64,000 bases of DNA from assembly GCA_030831945.1 (NCBI GenBank), contig JAURKC010000002.1, positions 62,001-126,000 of the forward strand, written 5' to 3'. Below, piece by piece: positions 28,891 to 37,414 of this stretch. The stretch comes from Ferruginibacter sp. (GTDB lineage Bacteria; Bacteroidota; Bacteroidia; Chitinophagales; Chitinophagaceae). How positions within the stretch are numbered: position 1 is the stretch's first letter; every line of letters starts with the position of its first letter. The position numbers and the translations under genes were made by a program. Below the pieces are notes generated by a model that saw only the letters and a program-made list of their open reading frames with translations, made no database searches and was not told the origin of the DNA.

Positions 28891-29994
28891 ATGGCAAAAA
28901 CGAAGGCAGTTAAAAGTTTAATTACTAAGGAGTCTTATTCTTTTTTAAAGAATTATATTGATAATCCTTCTCCAACTGGTTTTGAAACGAGTGGACAAAA
29001 AATGTGGATAGATTATATAAAACCCTATACCGATTCTTTTTTTACAGATCCTTATGGTACAGCTGTGGGCGTAATTAATCCTACGGCTTCTTTTAAAGTA
29101 GTGATAGAAGCGCATGCTGATGAAATAAGTTGGTTTGTAAATTACATTACTGCCGAGGGATTAATTTATTTAAAGCGAAATGGGGGAGTGGATCATCAAA
29201 TTGCCCCTTCGATGAGGGTATGGATTCATGGAAAAAAGGGTCCGGTAAAAGCAGTTTTTGGATGGCCCGCTATTCATACTAGAATGGCAAATGCTGAAAA
29301 GGAGACTAATCCTAAAGTAGACAACTTATTTTTAGATTGTGGTGCAAGGAATAAAAAAGAAGTGGAGGCTTTGGGAATTCACATAGGTGCGGTAGCTACC
29401 TACGAGGCTGGTTATGAAGAAATGGCTTATGATTATTTGGTAGGACGTGCTTTTGATAATAGGGTAGGCGGTTTTATGATAGCTGAGGTAGCTAGGCTTT
29501 TAAAACAAAATAAAAAGAAATTGCCTTTTGGATTGTATATAGTAAACGCTGTGCAGGAAGAGATTGGATTGCGTGGTGCCGAAATGATTGCACGTAGAAT
29601 AAAGCCAGATGCGGCTATTATTACTGATGTAACCCATGACACTTCTACTCCGATGATTAATAAGATGATTCAAGGAGATATTGCATGTGGGAAAGGGCCT
29701 TCCCTAACTTATGGTCCTGCGGTTCATAATAAATTTTTACAGGTAGTTCAGTCGGTAGCGGAAAAAAATAAAATCTCCGTACAATTAAATACGGCTAGTA
29801 GAAGTACCGGAACAGATACAGATGCTTTTGCTTATGCTAATGATGGATGTCCTTCGGTTCTCATTTCAATACCATTGAGATATATGCATACTACGGTGGA
29901 GATGTTGCATAAGAGTGATATAGAAAATACCATTGAATTAATGTATGAAACCTTGCTCACATTGACGCCTAAAACTAACTTAAGTTATTTTTAA
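28891..29994 (+). CDS. M42-family metallo-aminopeptidase
   Basis: 367 residues. M42/M20-like co-catalytic di-metal ligands visible: IEAHADEISWFV (His/Asp, about 71-82), GRAFDNRVGG (Asp, about 186-195), NAVQEEIGLRGA with the catalytic Glu-Glu (about 218-229), ITDVTHDT (Asp, about 244-251) and a C-terminal RYMHTTVEMLH (His, about 333-343). Cytosolic, cleaves N-terminal residues from peptides. Stands alone; a strong terminator follows. Confidence 0.93.
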   Translation: MAKTKAVKSLITKESYSFLKNYIDNPSPTGFETSGQKMWIDYIKPYTDSFFTDPYGTAVGVINPTASFKVVIEAHADEISWFVNYITAEGLIYLKRNGGVDHQIAPSMRVWIHGKKGPVKAVFGWPAIHTRMANAEKETNPKVDNLFLDCGARNKKEVEALGIHIGAVATYEAGYEEMAYDYLVGRAFDNRVGGFMIAEVARLLKQNKKKLPFGLYIVNAVQEEIGLRGAEMIARRIKPDAAIITDVTHDTSTPMINKMIQGDIACGKGPSLTYGPAVHNKFLQVVQSVAEKNKISVQLNTASRSTGTDTDAFAYANDGCPSVLISIPLRYMHTTVEMLHKSDIENTIELMYETLLTLTPKTNLSYF

Positions 29995-30003
29995 TATTCT
30001 GCT

Positions 30004-30036
30004 AGGGTAAGGTGATTTTCACCTTACCCTTTTTTT
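30004..30036. terminator. Terminator after M42 peptidase gene
   Basis: AGGGTAAGGTGA-TTT-TCACCTTACCCT followed by T6. Its T-run overlaps the rpe stop codon, so it ends transcription from the plus side. Confidence 0.9.
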
Positions 30037-30682
30037 ACATCGCTTTTAAATTCGCTATTGTAGCAATCGGATCAGAAGATTTAAACACTGTACTTCCTGC
30101 TACCAACACATCCGCACCGGCATCTATAATTTGTTGAGCGTTTTGTTCTGTTACTCCTCCATCAATTTCAATTTTCACGTTGAGTGATTGTTCATCAATC
30201 ATTGTTCTCAATTGTTTTATTTTTTGTACTGTATTAGGAATAAACAATTGACCTCCGAAACCTGGATTTACACTCATTAAACAAACCAGATCTATATCTT
30301 TTAAAACATCTTTCAATAAGGAGATGGGGGTATGGGGATTAACAGCTACACCGGCCTGCATACCTAGACTTTTAATTTGCTGAATATTTCGGTGTAAATG
30401 TGGGCAAGCTTCTATGTGAACAGTTAAAATATCTGCGCCTGCTTTTTTAAAAGCTTCTGCATAATTTCCTGGTTCCTCAATCATTAAATGAACATCGCAT
30501 ATTTTGGTAGTAGCTTTTCTGAAAAATTCTACCAGCATAGGCCCAAAACTTATATTGGGAACAAATCTTCCATCCATTACATCCAAATGAAACCAGTCAG
30601 CCTGGCTTTTATTGAGCATGTCACAGTCATCTTTTAATTGTAAGAAATTAGCAGAAAGTAAGGATGGTGCAATAATGGCCAT
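30035..30682 (-). CDS. rpe: Ribulose-phosphate 3-epimerase
   Basis: 215-residue TIM barrel interconverting ribulose-5-P and xylulose-5-P. Seen: APSLLSANF at 4-12, WFHLDVMDGRFVPNISFG near 36-53, CDVHLMIEEPG near 63, MSVNPGFGGQLFIP near 136-149 and EIDGGVTEQNA near 173-183 with the catalytic Asp; metal ligands His and Asp are in place. Normal length. Confidence 0.96.
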   Translation of the reverse strand: MAIIAPSLLSANFLQLKDDCDMLNKSQADWFHLDVMDGRFVPNISFGPMLVEFFRKATTKICDVHLMIEEPGNYAEAFKKAGADILTVHIEACPHLHRNIQQIKSLGMQAGVAVNPHTPISLLKDVLKDIDLVCLMSVNPGFGGQLFIPNTVQKIKQLRTMIDEQSLNVKIEIDGGVTEQNAQQIIDAGADVLVAGSTVFKSSDPIATIANLKAM

Positions 30683-30827
30683 GGTATTGATTATTTAATA
30701 GTTAAATGAATGATATTTTTTCGAATGGGTATGAATAATTTATTTAACAATGCAATTCAATGGGTTACCACTTTTTAAATCATTAAAAAATTAAGTTATT
30801 GAAAGCCTACCGATTTCAATTGGGTAA

Positions 30828-31622
30828 TTAGTTAATTCCAAATCTTTTTAAAGCATCTTTCGCTTCTATGTAATTGGGATCTATTTGCAAAGCTAACTGG
30901 TAGTTTTCAATTGCTTCTTTTCTTTTGTCTAATTTTTCATAACATCTGCCCATCCAGTAATATCCCTCATCAAAGGTATTCTGAATTTTCACTGCACTTT
31001 TCATGACATCCAGTGCCAATTGATATTGGCTTAGATCATAAAAGCAGATTGCTTTTTCTCTATAAGCCATCATATTGCGATAATCTATTTCAAGGCATTT
31101 ATTGAAATAACTTATGGCTTTTTGTTTTTCTTCAGTATAACTAAAGTATAACCCCTTTATGAATAGGGCCTGAGTTTCTGCACGATAACCCTTTGCCGAT
31201 AATAAGGCATCTGCAAGGAATAAGGCTTTTGGATTTTTTATTTCCGCATAAAGAGATCCAAGGGAAATGATGTATTCTATTTTTGGATTGATAGCAATAG
31301 CTCTTTCAAAACATTGCACTGCTTGCAGCGTATCGCCGTTTTCGAAGTGTAAAGTTGCTTTTATGTCCTGAAAGCGATCATTCAAAGAATCTGTTTTAAT
31401 GGCAATATCGGTTTCAAGTAGCGCTTGGTCATAATTACCATTTTCTCTAAAATATTGAATAAGATTTTCCCTAGTTAAAGTAGAGTCTGGAAATTGAGTT
31501 ACTTGATCTCTGAGCTCTTTTTCTTTTTCAGGTAAAGGTGGGTTAGTTTTTTCTGCAGAATGATTGCAGGAACTAATGAGTAAAACGATGGCGCAAATGC
31601 AGTAAAAATTCAACTTGGTCAT
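30828..31622 (-). CDS. TPR lipoprotein
   Basis: 264 residues from ATG 31622 (a TTG at 31643 is inside the promoter). Lipobox LLISSC with lipid Cys19, then seven or so TPR-like helical pairs, clearest at the end: AYREKAICFYDLSQYQLALD, GYYWMGRCYEKLDKRKEAIE and NYQLALQIDPNYIEAKDALK. It is an envelope protein-protein interaction scaffold of unknown partner. -7 box at 31641-31648 gives a very short leader. Confidence 0.85.
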   Translation of the reverse strand: MTKLNFYCICAIVLLISSCNHSAEKTNPPLPEKEKELRDQVTQFPDSTLTRENLIQYFRENGNYDQALLETDIAIKTDSLNDRFQDIKATLHFENGDTLQAVQCFERAIAINPKIEYIISLGSLYAEIKNPKALFLADALLSAKGYRAETQALFIKGLYFSYTEEKQKAISYFNKCLEIDYRNMMAYREKAICFYDLSQYQLALDVMKSAVKIQNTFDEGYYWMGRCYEKLDKRKEAIENYQLALQIDPNYIEAKDALKRFGIN

Positions 31623-31640
31623 AGTTTTAAAGATAGGATG

Positions 31641-31648
31641 CAAAATTA
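31641..31648 (-). promoter_or_regulatory. -7 box of TPR lipoprotein gene
   Basis: TAATTTTG on the minus strand, full TAnnTTTG match, with TTG 23 bases further upstream. Confidence 0.55.
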
Positions 31649-31704
31649 AGTGCTTACATAGATTTTATTGACAAAAGTCTGACAAATTTATTATTGGCTA
31701 GGTT

Positions 31705-31712
31705 TAACTTTG
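31705..31712 (+). promoter_or_regulatory. -7 box of PD40 protein gene
   Basis: TAACTTTG, full match, 17 bases before the ATG; no TTG at the ideal -33 distance. Confidence 0.55.
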
Positions 31713-31729
31713 CCGCTTAAAAATTTAAT

Positions 31730-32857
31730 ATGATTAGAACTTCCTTTTTGTTGTTGATTGTTTTATTGATTGGTTCTACTTCTAATGCCCTTGAGAAAGG
31801 GGAATTAACAGTTTCAAAACGGCTAGATTTTGGGGAATTATCTGTGAATAAGGATACTATACTTTTTCCTGGAGAAACGCATTTTGACAATATTCGTCAA
31901 CTAACTTTTGGGGGTGACAATGCAGAGGCCTATGTTAGTTTCGATGGTAAGTGGCTTATTTTTCAAAAAGCAAATCCAAAGGAAGGTATATTATGTGATC
32001 AAATTTGGATGGGAAAAATCCCTCAGAAACCTGAAGATAAATTTGAACCTAAGTTAGTAAGTACAGGAGAGGGTAGAACTACTTGTGCCTATTTTTTTCC
32101 AGATAACAAACATATTTTGTACGGCTCCACTCATCTGGGTGGTAAGGAATGTCCACCTGTACCTGACCGGACTAAATATGGCAATAAGTATATCTGGCCT
32201 ATCTACGAAAGCTTTGATATTTTCAAGGCAGATTTGAATGGAAAAATTGTAAAGCAATTGACTAATACAAAAGGTTATGATGCGGAAGCAACTATATCAC
32301 CTAAGGGGGATAAAATTCTATTTACGTCTATGCGTGATGGAGATCTTGATTTATATACAATGGATTTGAATGGAAATAATGTTAAAAGGATAACCAATAT
32401 GTTAGGTTACGATGGAGGCGCATGGTTTAGTCCAGACGGTAAAAAAATATTATGGAGAGCAAGTAGACCAACCACCGAGGCTGAAATAAAAGAATACAAA
32501 GAGCTGTTGGCAGAGAATTTAGTTGCACCTACTCACATGGAGGTATGGATTGCTAATGCGGATGGAACGAATGCGCATCAAATTACGTTTTTGGAACAAG
32601 CTAATTGGGCGCCTAACTTTACTCCCGATGGTCAGCATATTATTTTTTGCAGTAATCACGAGTATAAGAGAGGCTTTCCTTTCAATATGTACTTGGCTGA
32701 TTTAGATGGAAAAGGTATTGAAAAAATAAGTCGCGATAAAGGTTTTGATGCTTTTCCAATGTTCACTCCCGATGGAAAAAAAATAGTTTTTTGTAGCAAT
32801 AGAAATAACGGGGGAACAAGAGATACCAATATATTTATAGCAGATTGGAAGAATTAG
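31730..32857 (+). CDS. TolB-like PD40 beta-propeller exported protein
   Basis: 375 residues with a signal peptide ending near residue 20 (ALE). At least five PD40 blades: AEAYVSFDGKWLIFQ, CAYFFPDNKHILYGS, AEATISPKGDKILFTS, GAWFSPDGKKILWR, APNFTPDGQHIIFCS and AFPMFTPDGKKIVFCS. No peptidase domain follows and no Pal-type domain is fused. Such proteins are periplasmic or surface scaffolds. A long hairpin lies after the stop. Confidence 0.85.
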   Translation: MIRTSFLLLIVLLIGSTSNALEKGELTVSKRLDFGELSVNKDTILFPGETHFDNIRQLTFGGDNAEAYVSFDGKWLIFQKANPKEGILCDQIWMGKIPQKPEDKFEPKLVSTGEGRTTCAYFFPDNKHILYGSTHLGGKECPPVPDRTKYGNKYIWPIYESFDIFKADLNGKIVKQLTNTKGYDAEATISPKGDKILFTSMRDGDLDLYTMDLNGNNVKRITNMLGYDGGAWFSPDGKKILWRASRPTTEAEIKEYKELLAENLVAPTHMEVWIANADGTNAHQITFLEQANWAPNFTPDGQHIIFCSNHEYKRGFPFNMYLADLDGKGIEKISRDKGFDAFPMFTPDGKKIVFCSNRNNGGTRDTNIFIADWKN

Positions 32858-32865
32858 CTTCCTAG

Positions 32866-32894
32866 CCGGTGAGTCAATCCGAGTGACTCACCGG
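32866..32894. terminator. GC-rich hairpin between convergent genes
   Basis: CCGGTGAGTCA-N7-TGACTCACCGG, a perfect 11-base stem after the PD40 stop that overlaps the last codons of the YfcE-like gene. There is no T-run; stability suggests a transcript 3' end for the plus-strand gene. Confidence 0.65.
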
Positions 32895-33388
32895 GATTTC
32901 CCTTCGATTTCTATAACCTCGCAATCCTTCATTTCTTTCCCATCGATTGCGAAGCGGATCAATGTCCTAACTTTATGCCAACCTTGTTTTCCAGCAGCAC
33001 CAGGGTTCATATGAAGGCAATTTAGTTTGTCATCATACATGACTTTTAAAATATGAGAATGCCCACTGATAAATAATTGTGGCTGATGAATTAAAATTTC
33101 TTTTTTTGTTTCGGGGTTGTATTTAGGTGGGTAACCTCCTATATGTCGCATCATTACTTTCACCTGCTCACACATAAAAACAGTTTGTTCTGGATAAACA
33201 GATCGAATATCATTTCCATCAATATTTCCAAATACTCCTTTCATTGGTCGAAAGGAATTGAGTTGATTAGCAATGGCAATTGTTCCAAAATCTCCAGCGT
33301 GCCATATCTGATCACAGTTTTTAAAATGTTCAAAAACACTAGGGTCAAGCAAATGGTGTGTATCTGATATGAGTCCGATGCGGGTCAA
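32888..33388 (-). CDS. YfcE/MJ0936-type metallophosphoesterase
   Basis: 166 residues. Metal-site motifs: GLISDTHHLL (D-x-H, about 5-14), WHAGDFG (GD, about 29-35), GNIDGND (GNxD, about 53-59), and FISGHSHILK (GHxH, about 109-118). These phosphodiesterases hydrolyse nucleotide-like diesters. The start is a TTG at 33388; no ATG lies before the essential first motif. Begins 20 bases after the FkbM gene, so co-transcribed with it. Confidence 0.9.
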   Translation of the reverse strand: MTRIGLISDTHHLLDPSVFEHFKNCDQIWHAGDFGTIAIANQLNSFRPMKGVFGNIDGNDIRSVYPEQTVFMCEQVKVMMRHIGGYPPKYNPETKKEILIHQPQLFISGHSHILKVMYDDKLNCLHMNPGAAGKQGWHKVRTLIRFAIDGKEMKDCEVIEIEGKSR

Positions 33389-33408
33389 ATTAATTAGTCT
33401 GTAAACTT

Positions 33409-34173
33409 TTAGTAGGGGAAAGCGATAAAAAAGAAATTATAGTTTTTGTAAAACTGTCCATCAAATTCTTCTTTTGAAAAGGGTGCTTTCTTTGCATTAA
33501 AATATTCAATGGTTGAAATGCCTAAACCACATTCTGAAAAAAGTTGAAAAATATCTTCGGGTTTTGTTCCATAGACATCAGCACCACCTAATCCAAATTC
33601 AAATAAAACAAGCGGCTTATTTTTTTTCAATATTTTTTTTGCTCCCTGCAGTACTCCAAGTTCTGCCCCTTCTACGTCAATTTTAATAAGATCAATTTTT
33701 AGCTCTTCAGGTATCAGATCATCTAGTTTCTCAACCTGAACATTTAAAAGAATAGGTTCCTGACCAATTTGGTTATTTCTTTCACGAAAGCCACTTACTG
33801 CTGGTCTGCCAGGATAATAATTAAAGGTGGTACTTCCTTTTTCAGAAGAAAGTGCACAATTAAAAACGGTTGTATTTTTTGAAAATCTATTTTTTAGCGA
33901 TTCGTATAAATTAGGAATGGGTTCAAAGGCAAAGTGTTTTCCTTTGGGAGCCGCGTCAACTATCTCCATTAGGATATGTCCTAAATTGGCGCCAATATCG
34001 ATACAGTTTGCATCTTTTTTTAACTGTTTGCGAATTAACTCCGTTGTTTGAAAATCATATTTATCTACGGGTAAACGGTAAAATGATTCAATAAGCTGAT
34101 ATATTTTAAATAAGGCTTTTTTTAAAATCACCTTGACCCAGCCTGGAGCATATCTGCGTAAAAAACTCTTCAT
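33409..34173 (-). CDS. FkbM-family methyltransferase
   Basis: 254 residues. SAM-binding start KKDANCIDIGANLGHILMEI (about 52-71), then FAFEPIPNLYESLKNRF (about 80-96) and LIKIDVEGAELGVLQGAKK (about 162-180), the IDVEG motif of the FkbM family. O-methylates sugars or related small groups; a role in surface polysaccharide or glycolipid decoration is possible but no such genes are adjacent. First gene of the fkbM-yfcE-like pair. Confidence 0.87.
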   Translation of the reverse strand: MKSFLRRYAPGWVKVILKKALFKIYQLIESFYRLPVDKYDFQTTELIRKQLKKDANCIDIGANLGHILMEIVDAAPKGKHFAFEPIPNLYESLKNRFSKNTTVFNCALSSEKGSTTFNYYPGRPAVSGFRERNNQIGQEPILLNVQVEKLDDLIPEELKIDLIKIDVEGAELGVLQGAKKILKKNKPLVLFEFGLGGADVYGTKPEDIFQLFSECGLGISTIEYFNAKKAPFSKEEFDGQFYKNYNFFFIAFPY

Positions 34174-34393
34174 AATTCTAAATGTCTATTAGTAGTGGTT
34201 AGTATTTTAAGGATAATCAAAGAAAGGGGTGAATGATTACCATGAGTAACGACTGCATTTTTTTAAAGAGTAAATTTAAATCTTAATTATTGATAATGAA
34301 TAGCTTTTAAAAAATCTTCCTGATTGTCCTTCTTAGTAGACATTGGATTTTGATAAAAATTGATTATATTTAGAAACACTAAAAATTTGCTAT

Positions 34394-34801
34394 ATGATTA
34401 AATTTCAGGAAATTAAACTGGGGGACTTTCTATTGGCAGATAATGAAGGGGATACTTGCAGAGGTGAGGTTACCAACTTAAACACCGATGAAAAGCAGGT
34501 ATGTTTAGATACTGGTGTCCAGGAATTTTGGTTTGAAACTAGGCAATTAACGGCCATTCCTTTGGATGATAAAGAACTGATGAGTTTAAAATTTACTAAG
34601 GAGGAGAATAAAGACGGTTCTGTGAAATATTTAAAGGGTGCTTTTAGGCTATTTTTTCCTGATAGAGACAATTTTTCCAAAATGGAAATTTGGTACCGCG
34701 ATGAGAGAAGACATATTATGCATTCACTAAGTGTACATCAGTTACAAAATCATTTTCATGAAATGACTAAAGTATGGTTGAATGAAGCGTCTTATGGCTG
34801 A
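34394..34801 (+). CDS. Conserved hypothetical protein
   Basis: 135 residues, soluble, no signal. Starts MIKFQEIKLGDFLLADNEGD and has VKYLKGAFRLFFPDRDN near 77-93 then a helical end HSLSVHQLQNHFHEMTKVWL. The first half reads like a small beta barrel. I do not recognise the family. TTG-N19-TATATTTA (one mismatch) lies upstream at 34343-34372, so it has its own promoter. It precedes infA by 305 bases. Confidence 0.7.
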   Translation: MIKFQEIKLGDFLLADNEGDTCRGEVTNLNTDEKQVCLDTGVQEFWFETRQLTAIPLDDKELMSLKFTKEENKDGSVKYLKGAFRLFFPDRDNFSKMEIWYRDERRHIMHSLSVHQLQNHFHEMTKVWLNEASYG

Positions 34802-35106
34802 AAACTGATAGGTTTTAGTAGGAAATTTAAATATTTAAGGTAAAGCAGAACATATAGCGATCGGATTTAGCCAGGACTTTTTTTAAATACGAATAGCAAT
34901 GAGGAGGTGATTTAAACCGTCTTTTTGATGCGCTAAGCTGATTTTTTGGGTATTTCCCAGTAGTAATTTGTCAAAAATTGGGGCAAATTGAGTTAGTTTT
35001 CACTTAAAATATAGCATTTTGTCCCTAAAAACTGGGTCCAATCGGTAAATAGCTGATTTTTTTATTAATAATTAAATTAATCCACTTATCTTTGCGCTCC
35101 AAAAAT
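34802..35106. other. Intergenic region before infA
   Basis: 305 bases. Apart from the infA -7 box at 35087-35094 I see nothing certain: no secY or methionine aminopeptidase gene, although these normally precede infA in this phylum. Confidence 0.6.
35087..35094 (+). promoter_or_regulatory. -7 box of alpha operon
   Basis: TATCTTTG followed by C, a full match, 13 bases before the infA ATG, so a very short leader. Confidence 0.6.
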
Positions 35107-35325
35107 ATGGCTAAGCAGGCACTCATTAAACAAGATGGTACAATTTTAGAAGCACTTAGTAATGCTATGTTCAAGGTTAAGCTTGAAAATGGACATGAAA
35201 TTTTAGCTACTATTTCCGGAAAAATGAGAATGCATTACATTAGAATATTACCTGGTGATAAGGTAGGCGTGGAGATGAGTCCATACGATCTTACTAGGGG
35301 AAGAATTATTTTCAGGTATAAGTAA
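35107..35325 (+). CDS. infA: Translation initiation factor IF-1
   Basis: 72 residues from ATG 35107 (a TTG at 35092 lies inside the -7 box and is rejected). Single OB fold: [47 protein letters not shown], ending RGRIIFRYK as usual. Binds the 30S A site during initiation. First gene of the alpha operon. Confidence 0.97.
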   Translation: MAKQALIKQDGTILEALSNAMFKVKLENGHEILATISGKMRMHYIRILPGDKVGVEMSPYDLTRGRIIFRYK

Positions 35326-35382
35326 ATCTTTGTCCTGAAGTAGCATTTTAAAACTGATTACTAATTAATAAAAAGAAATAAC

Positions 35383-35499
35383 ATGAAGGTTAAAGCTTCA
35401 ATTAAAAAAAGAAGTGTTGATTGCAAGATCGTAAGAAGAAAAGGTGTCTTGTTTGTAATCAATAAAAAAAATCCACGTTTTAAACAAAGACAAGGATAG
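35383..35499 (+). CDS. rpmJ: Ribosomal protein L36 (zinc-less variant)
   Basis: 38 residues: starts [20 protein letters not shown] and ends NPRFKQRQG. Of the zinc ligands of standard L36 only Cys14 remains; position 11 is Ser, 27 is Asn and the His near 33 is Phe, so it is the C-minus, zinc-independent form typical for Bacteroidota. 50S subunit. Confidence 0.97.
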   Translation: MKVKASIKKRSVDCKIVRRKGVLFVINKKNPRFKQRQG

Positions 35500-35571
35500 A
35501 ATCGGTCAATTTTAAATTGTCAATGACCTAAGTCATTACATTATTCAACATACTAACAAATCATCAGAATT

Positions 35572-35952
35572 ATGGCTCGTATTGCCGGTATAGATTTACC
35601 AAAAAATAAAAGAGGCGAAATAGGACTTACCTACATATTTGGAATAGGTCGCTCAACTGCTCAGTATATTTTAAGCAAAGCTGGAATTAGCTTTGATAAA
35701 AAAGTGAATGAGTGGAATGATGACGAACAGACTGCTATTCGTAATGTAATTAACAATGAGTTCAAAACAGAAGGTGCTTTACGTAGTGAAGTTCAGATGA
35801 ACATTAAGCGTTTGCTTGATATTGCTTGTTACCGTGGTTTACGTCATCGTAAGGGTTTACCATTGCGTGGACAGCGTACTCGTACTAACAGCCGTACTCG
35901 TAAGGGTAAGCGTAAGACAGTTGCTGGAAAGAAAAAAGTAGCTAAGAAATAA
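35572..35952 (+). CDS. rpsM: Ribosomal protein S13
   Basis: 126 residues. [19 protein letters not shown] start, [13 protein letters not shown] helix-hairpin region, and the conserved end [18 protein letters not shown] followed by a Lys/Arg tail. 30S head protein contacting P-site tRNA. Followed directly by a long terminator-like hairpin (35957-35991). Confidence 0.98.
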   Translation: MARIAGIDLPKNKRGEIGLTYIFGIGRSTAQYILSKAGISFDKKVNEWNDDEQTAIRNVINNEFKTEGALRSEVQMNIKRLLDIACYRGLRHRKGLPLRGQRTRTNSRTRKGKRKTVAGKKKVAKK

Positions 35953-35956
35953 TTGA

Positions 35957-35991
35957 ATGATTACTAGGTAATTACCTGGTAATCATTTTTT
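35957..35991 (+). terminator. Terminator-like hairpin inside the alpha operon (after rpsM)
   Basis: Arms 35957-35969 and 35974-35986 pair over 13 positions (one G-U) around AATT and run into T6. It starts 5 bases after the rpsM stop. It has every feature of an intrinsic terminator or attenuator, placed between rpsM and rpsK. Confidence 0.78.
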
Positions 35992-36112
35992 ATAGACTTG
36001 TATTTTATGAACCAACGCCGGATCGCTTTTAAGTCAGCAGGAGGGTTTGTTCAGTTTCGTTGAGCTTAGGCAAAACGATTTTATTTTTTTAAGATTACCT
36101 ATTTAATTAATT

Positions 36113-36538
36113 ATGGCAAAAGCACAAGGCGGCAAAACATCAGGCGGAAAAGCAGGTGGAAAAGCAGCAGCAAAAAAAAGAGTTGTTAAAGTAGACGCTT
36201 ATGGCGATGCTCATATAACAGCAAGTTTCAACAACATTATTATTAGTTTAACTAACAAGCAAGGACAAGTTATTGCTTGGGCTAGTGCTGGTAAAATGGG
36301 TTTCAGAGGTAGTAAAAAGAATACGCCTTATGCAGCTCAAATGGCAGCTTCAGATGCAGCAAAAGTTGCAATGGATGCTGGATTAAAAAGAGTAGATGTT
36401 TTTGTAAAAGGTCCAGGTTCTGGTCGTGAAGGAGCTATCAGGTCCCTATCACAATCAGGTATCGAAATCAATATGATTAAAGACGTTACTCCTTTACCAC
36501 ATAATGGTTGTCGTCCTCCCAAGAAAAGAAGAGTATAA
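36113..36538 (+). CDS. rpsK: Ribosomal protein S11
   Basis: 141 residues with a Gly/Lys/Ala-rich N-terminal extension (about 25 residues) common in Bacteroidota, then [39 protein letters not shown] and the end [15 protein letters not shown]. 30S platform protein. Separated from rpsM by 160 bases. Confidence 0.98.
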   Translation: MAKAQGGKTSGGKAGGKAAAKKRVVKVDAYGDAHITASFNNIIISLTNKQGQVIAWASAGKMGFRGSKKNTPYAAQMAASDAAKVAMDAGLKRVDVFVKGPGSGREGAIRSLSQSGIEINMIKDVTPLPHNGCRPPKKRRV

Positions 36539-36664
36539 GCTATTCTGATTCCCAAAAGGGGAGCAGGATTTATTATAATAATTACATTTTATCACTATTG
36601 GGTACCTCATCAAATTTTAGATTTTTACGATGTTGTACTGAAACTAAAAAATCAACTTAAAATT

Positions 36665-37270
36665 ATGGCTCGTTACACAGGCCCCAAAACAAAAATCTCC
36701 AGAATTTTCGGAGAACCTATCACTGGAAATGGAAAGTGGTTAACTAAAAATAGTAACCCTCCGGGAATGCACGGTGCTAACCGTAAGCGTAAAACTTTAG
36801 GCGAATATGCCCTACAGTTACGTGAAAAGCAAAAGGCGAAGTACACTTATGGTTTGTTGGAAAAACAATTTCGCAAAACATTTGATGAGGCTGCTCGTCG
36901 TAAAGGTGTTACCGGTGAAAATTTGATTAAATTATTGGAAGCTCGTTTGGACAATACAGTTTTTCGTATGGGAATTGCTCCTAGCCGTCAAGCTGCTCGT
37001 CAATTAGTGAGTCACAAACATATTACCGTAAATGGTGAAGTTGTCAACGTTCCTTCTTACTCTATGAAACCAGGTGAAACCGTTGGTTTAAAGAATAAGA
37101 GTGCAGTGAATACAGCTATCACTGGAAATGTTCGTGGTAAAAATGCTAAGTTTAGCTGGATTGATTTCAATGAGACTGAGCTAAAAGGAACTTTTTTAGC
37201 TTATCCTGAAAGAGAAAATGTTCCTGAAAATATCAAGGAACAATTGATTGTGGAATTGTATAGCAAGTAA
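36665..37270 (+). CDS. rpsD: Ribosomal protein S4
   Basis: 201 residues. [18 protein letters not shown] start (no zinc-binding Cys), [25 protein letters not shown], and S4 RNA-binding domain [34 protein letters not shown]. Nucleates 30S assembly; S4 is the translational repressor of the alpha operon in E. coli, which makes the structured gaps around it of interest. Confidence 0.98.
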   Translation: MARYTGPKTKISRIFGEPITGNGKWLTKNSNPPGMHGANRKRKTLGEYALQLREKQKAKYTYGLLEKQFRKTFDEAARRKGVTGENLIKLLEARLDNTVFRMGIAPSRQAARQLVSHKHITVNGEVVNVPSYSMKPGETVGLKNKSAVNTAITGNVRGKNAKFSWIDFNETELKGTFLAYPERENVPENIKEQLIVELYSK

Positions 37271-37336
37271 TAAAAGCTTCAATTCTCTGAGATTGACATT
37301 TCTCAAGGGAGGACTCAAAAGTCAAACTTGAAAAAA

Positions 37337-37378
37337 AGTGACACATTAATTTTTATCTGTGTTACTAAAAAAGGTAAC
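37337..37378 (+). promoter_or_regulatory. Mutually exclusive hairpins upstream of rpoA
   Basis: AGTGACACA (37337-37345) can pair with TGTGTTACT (37358-37366), while GTTAC (37361-37365) can pair with GTAAC (37374-37378). The shared segment permits only one at a time, as in an attenuator. No ligand or protein is implied. Confidence 0.4.
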
Positions 37379-37414
37379 ATATTTATTATTTAAAATAAAA
37401 ACAACAAAATACAA

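Noticed and set aside
36539..36664. Terminator in the rpsK-rpsD gap (TCCC-AAAA-GGGGA)
   Set aside because: Stem of only four pairs without a T-run.
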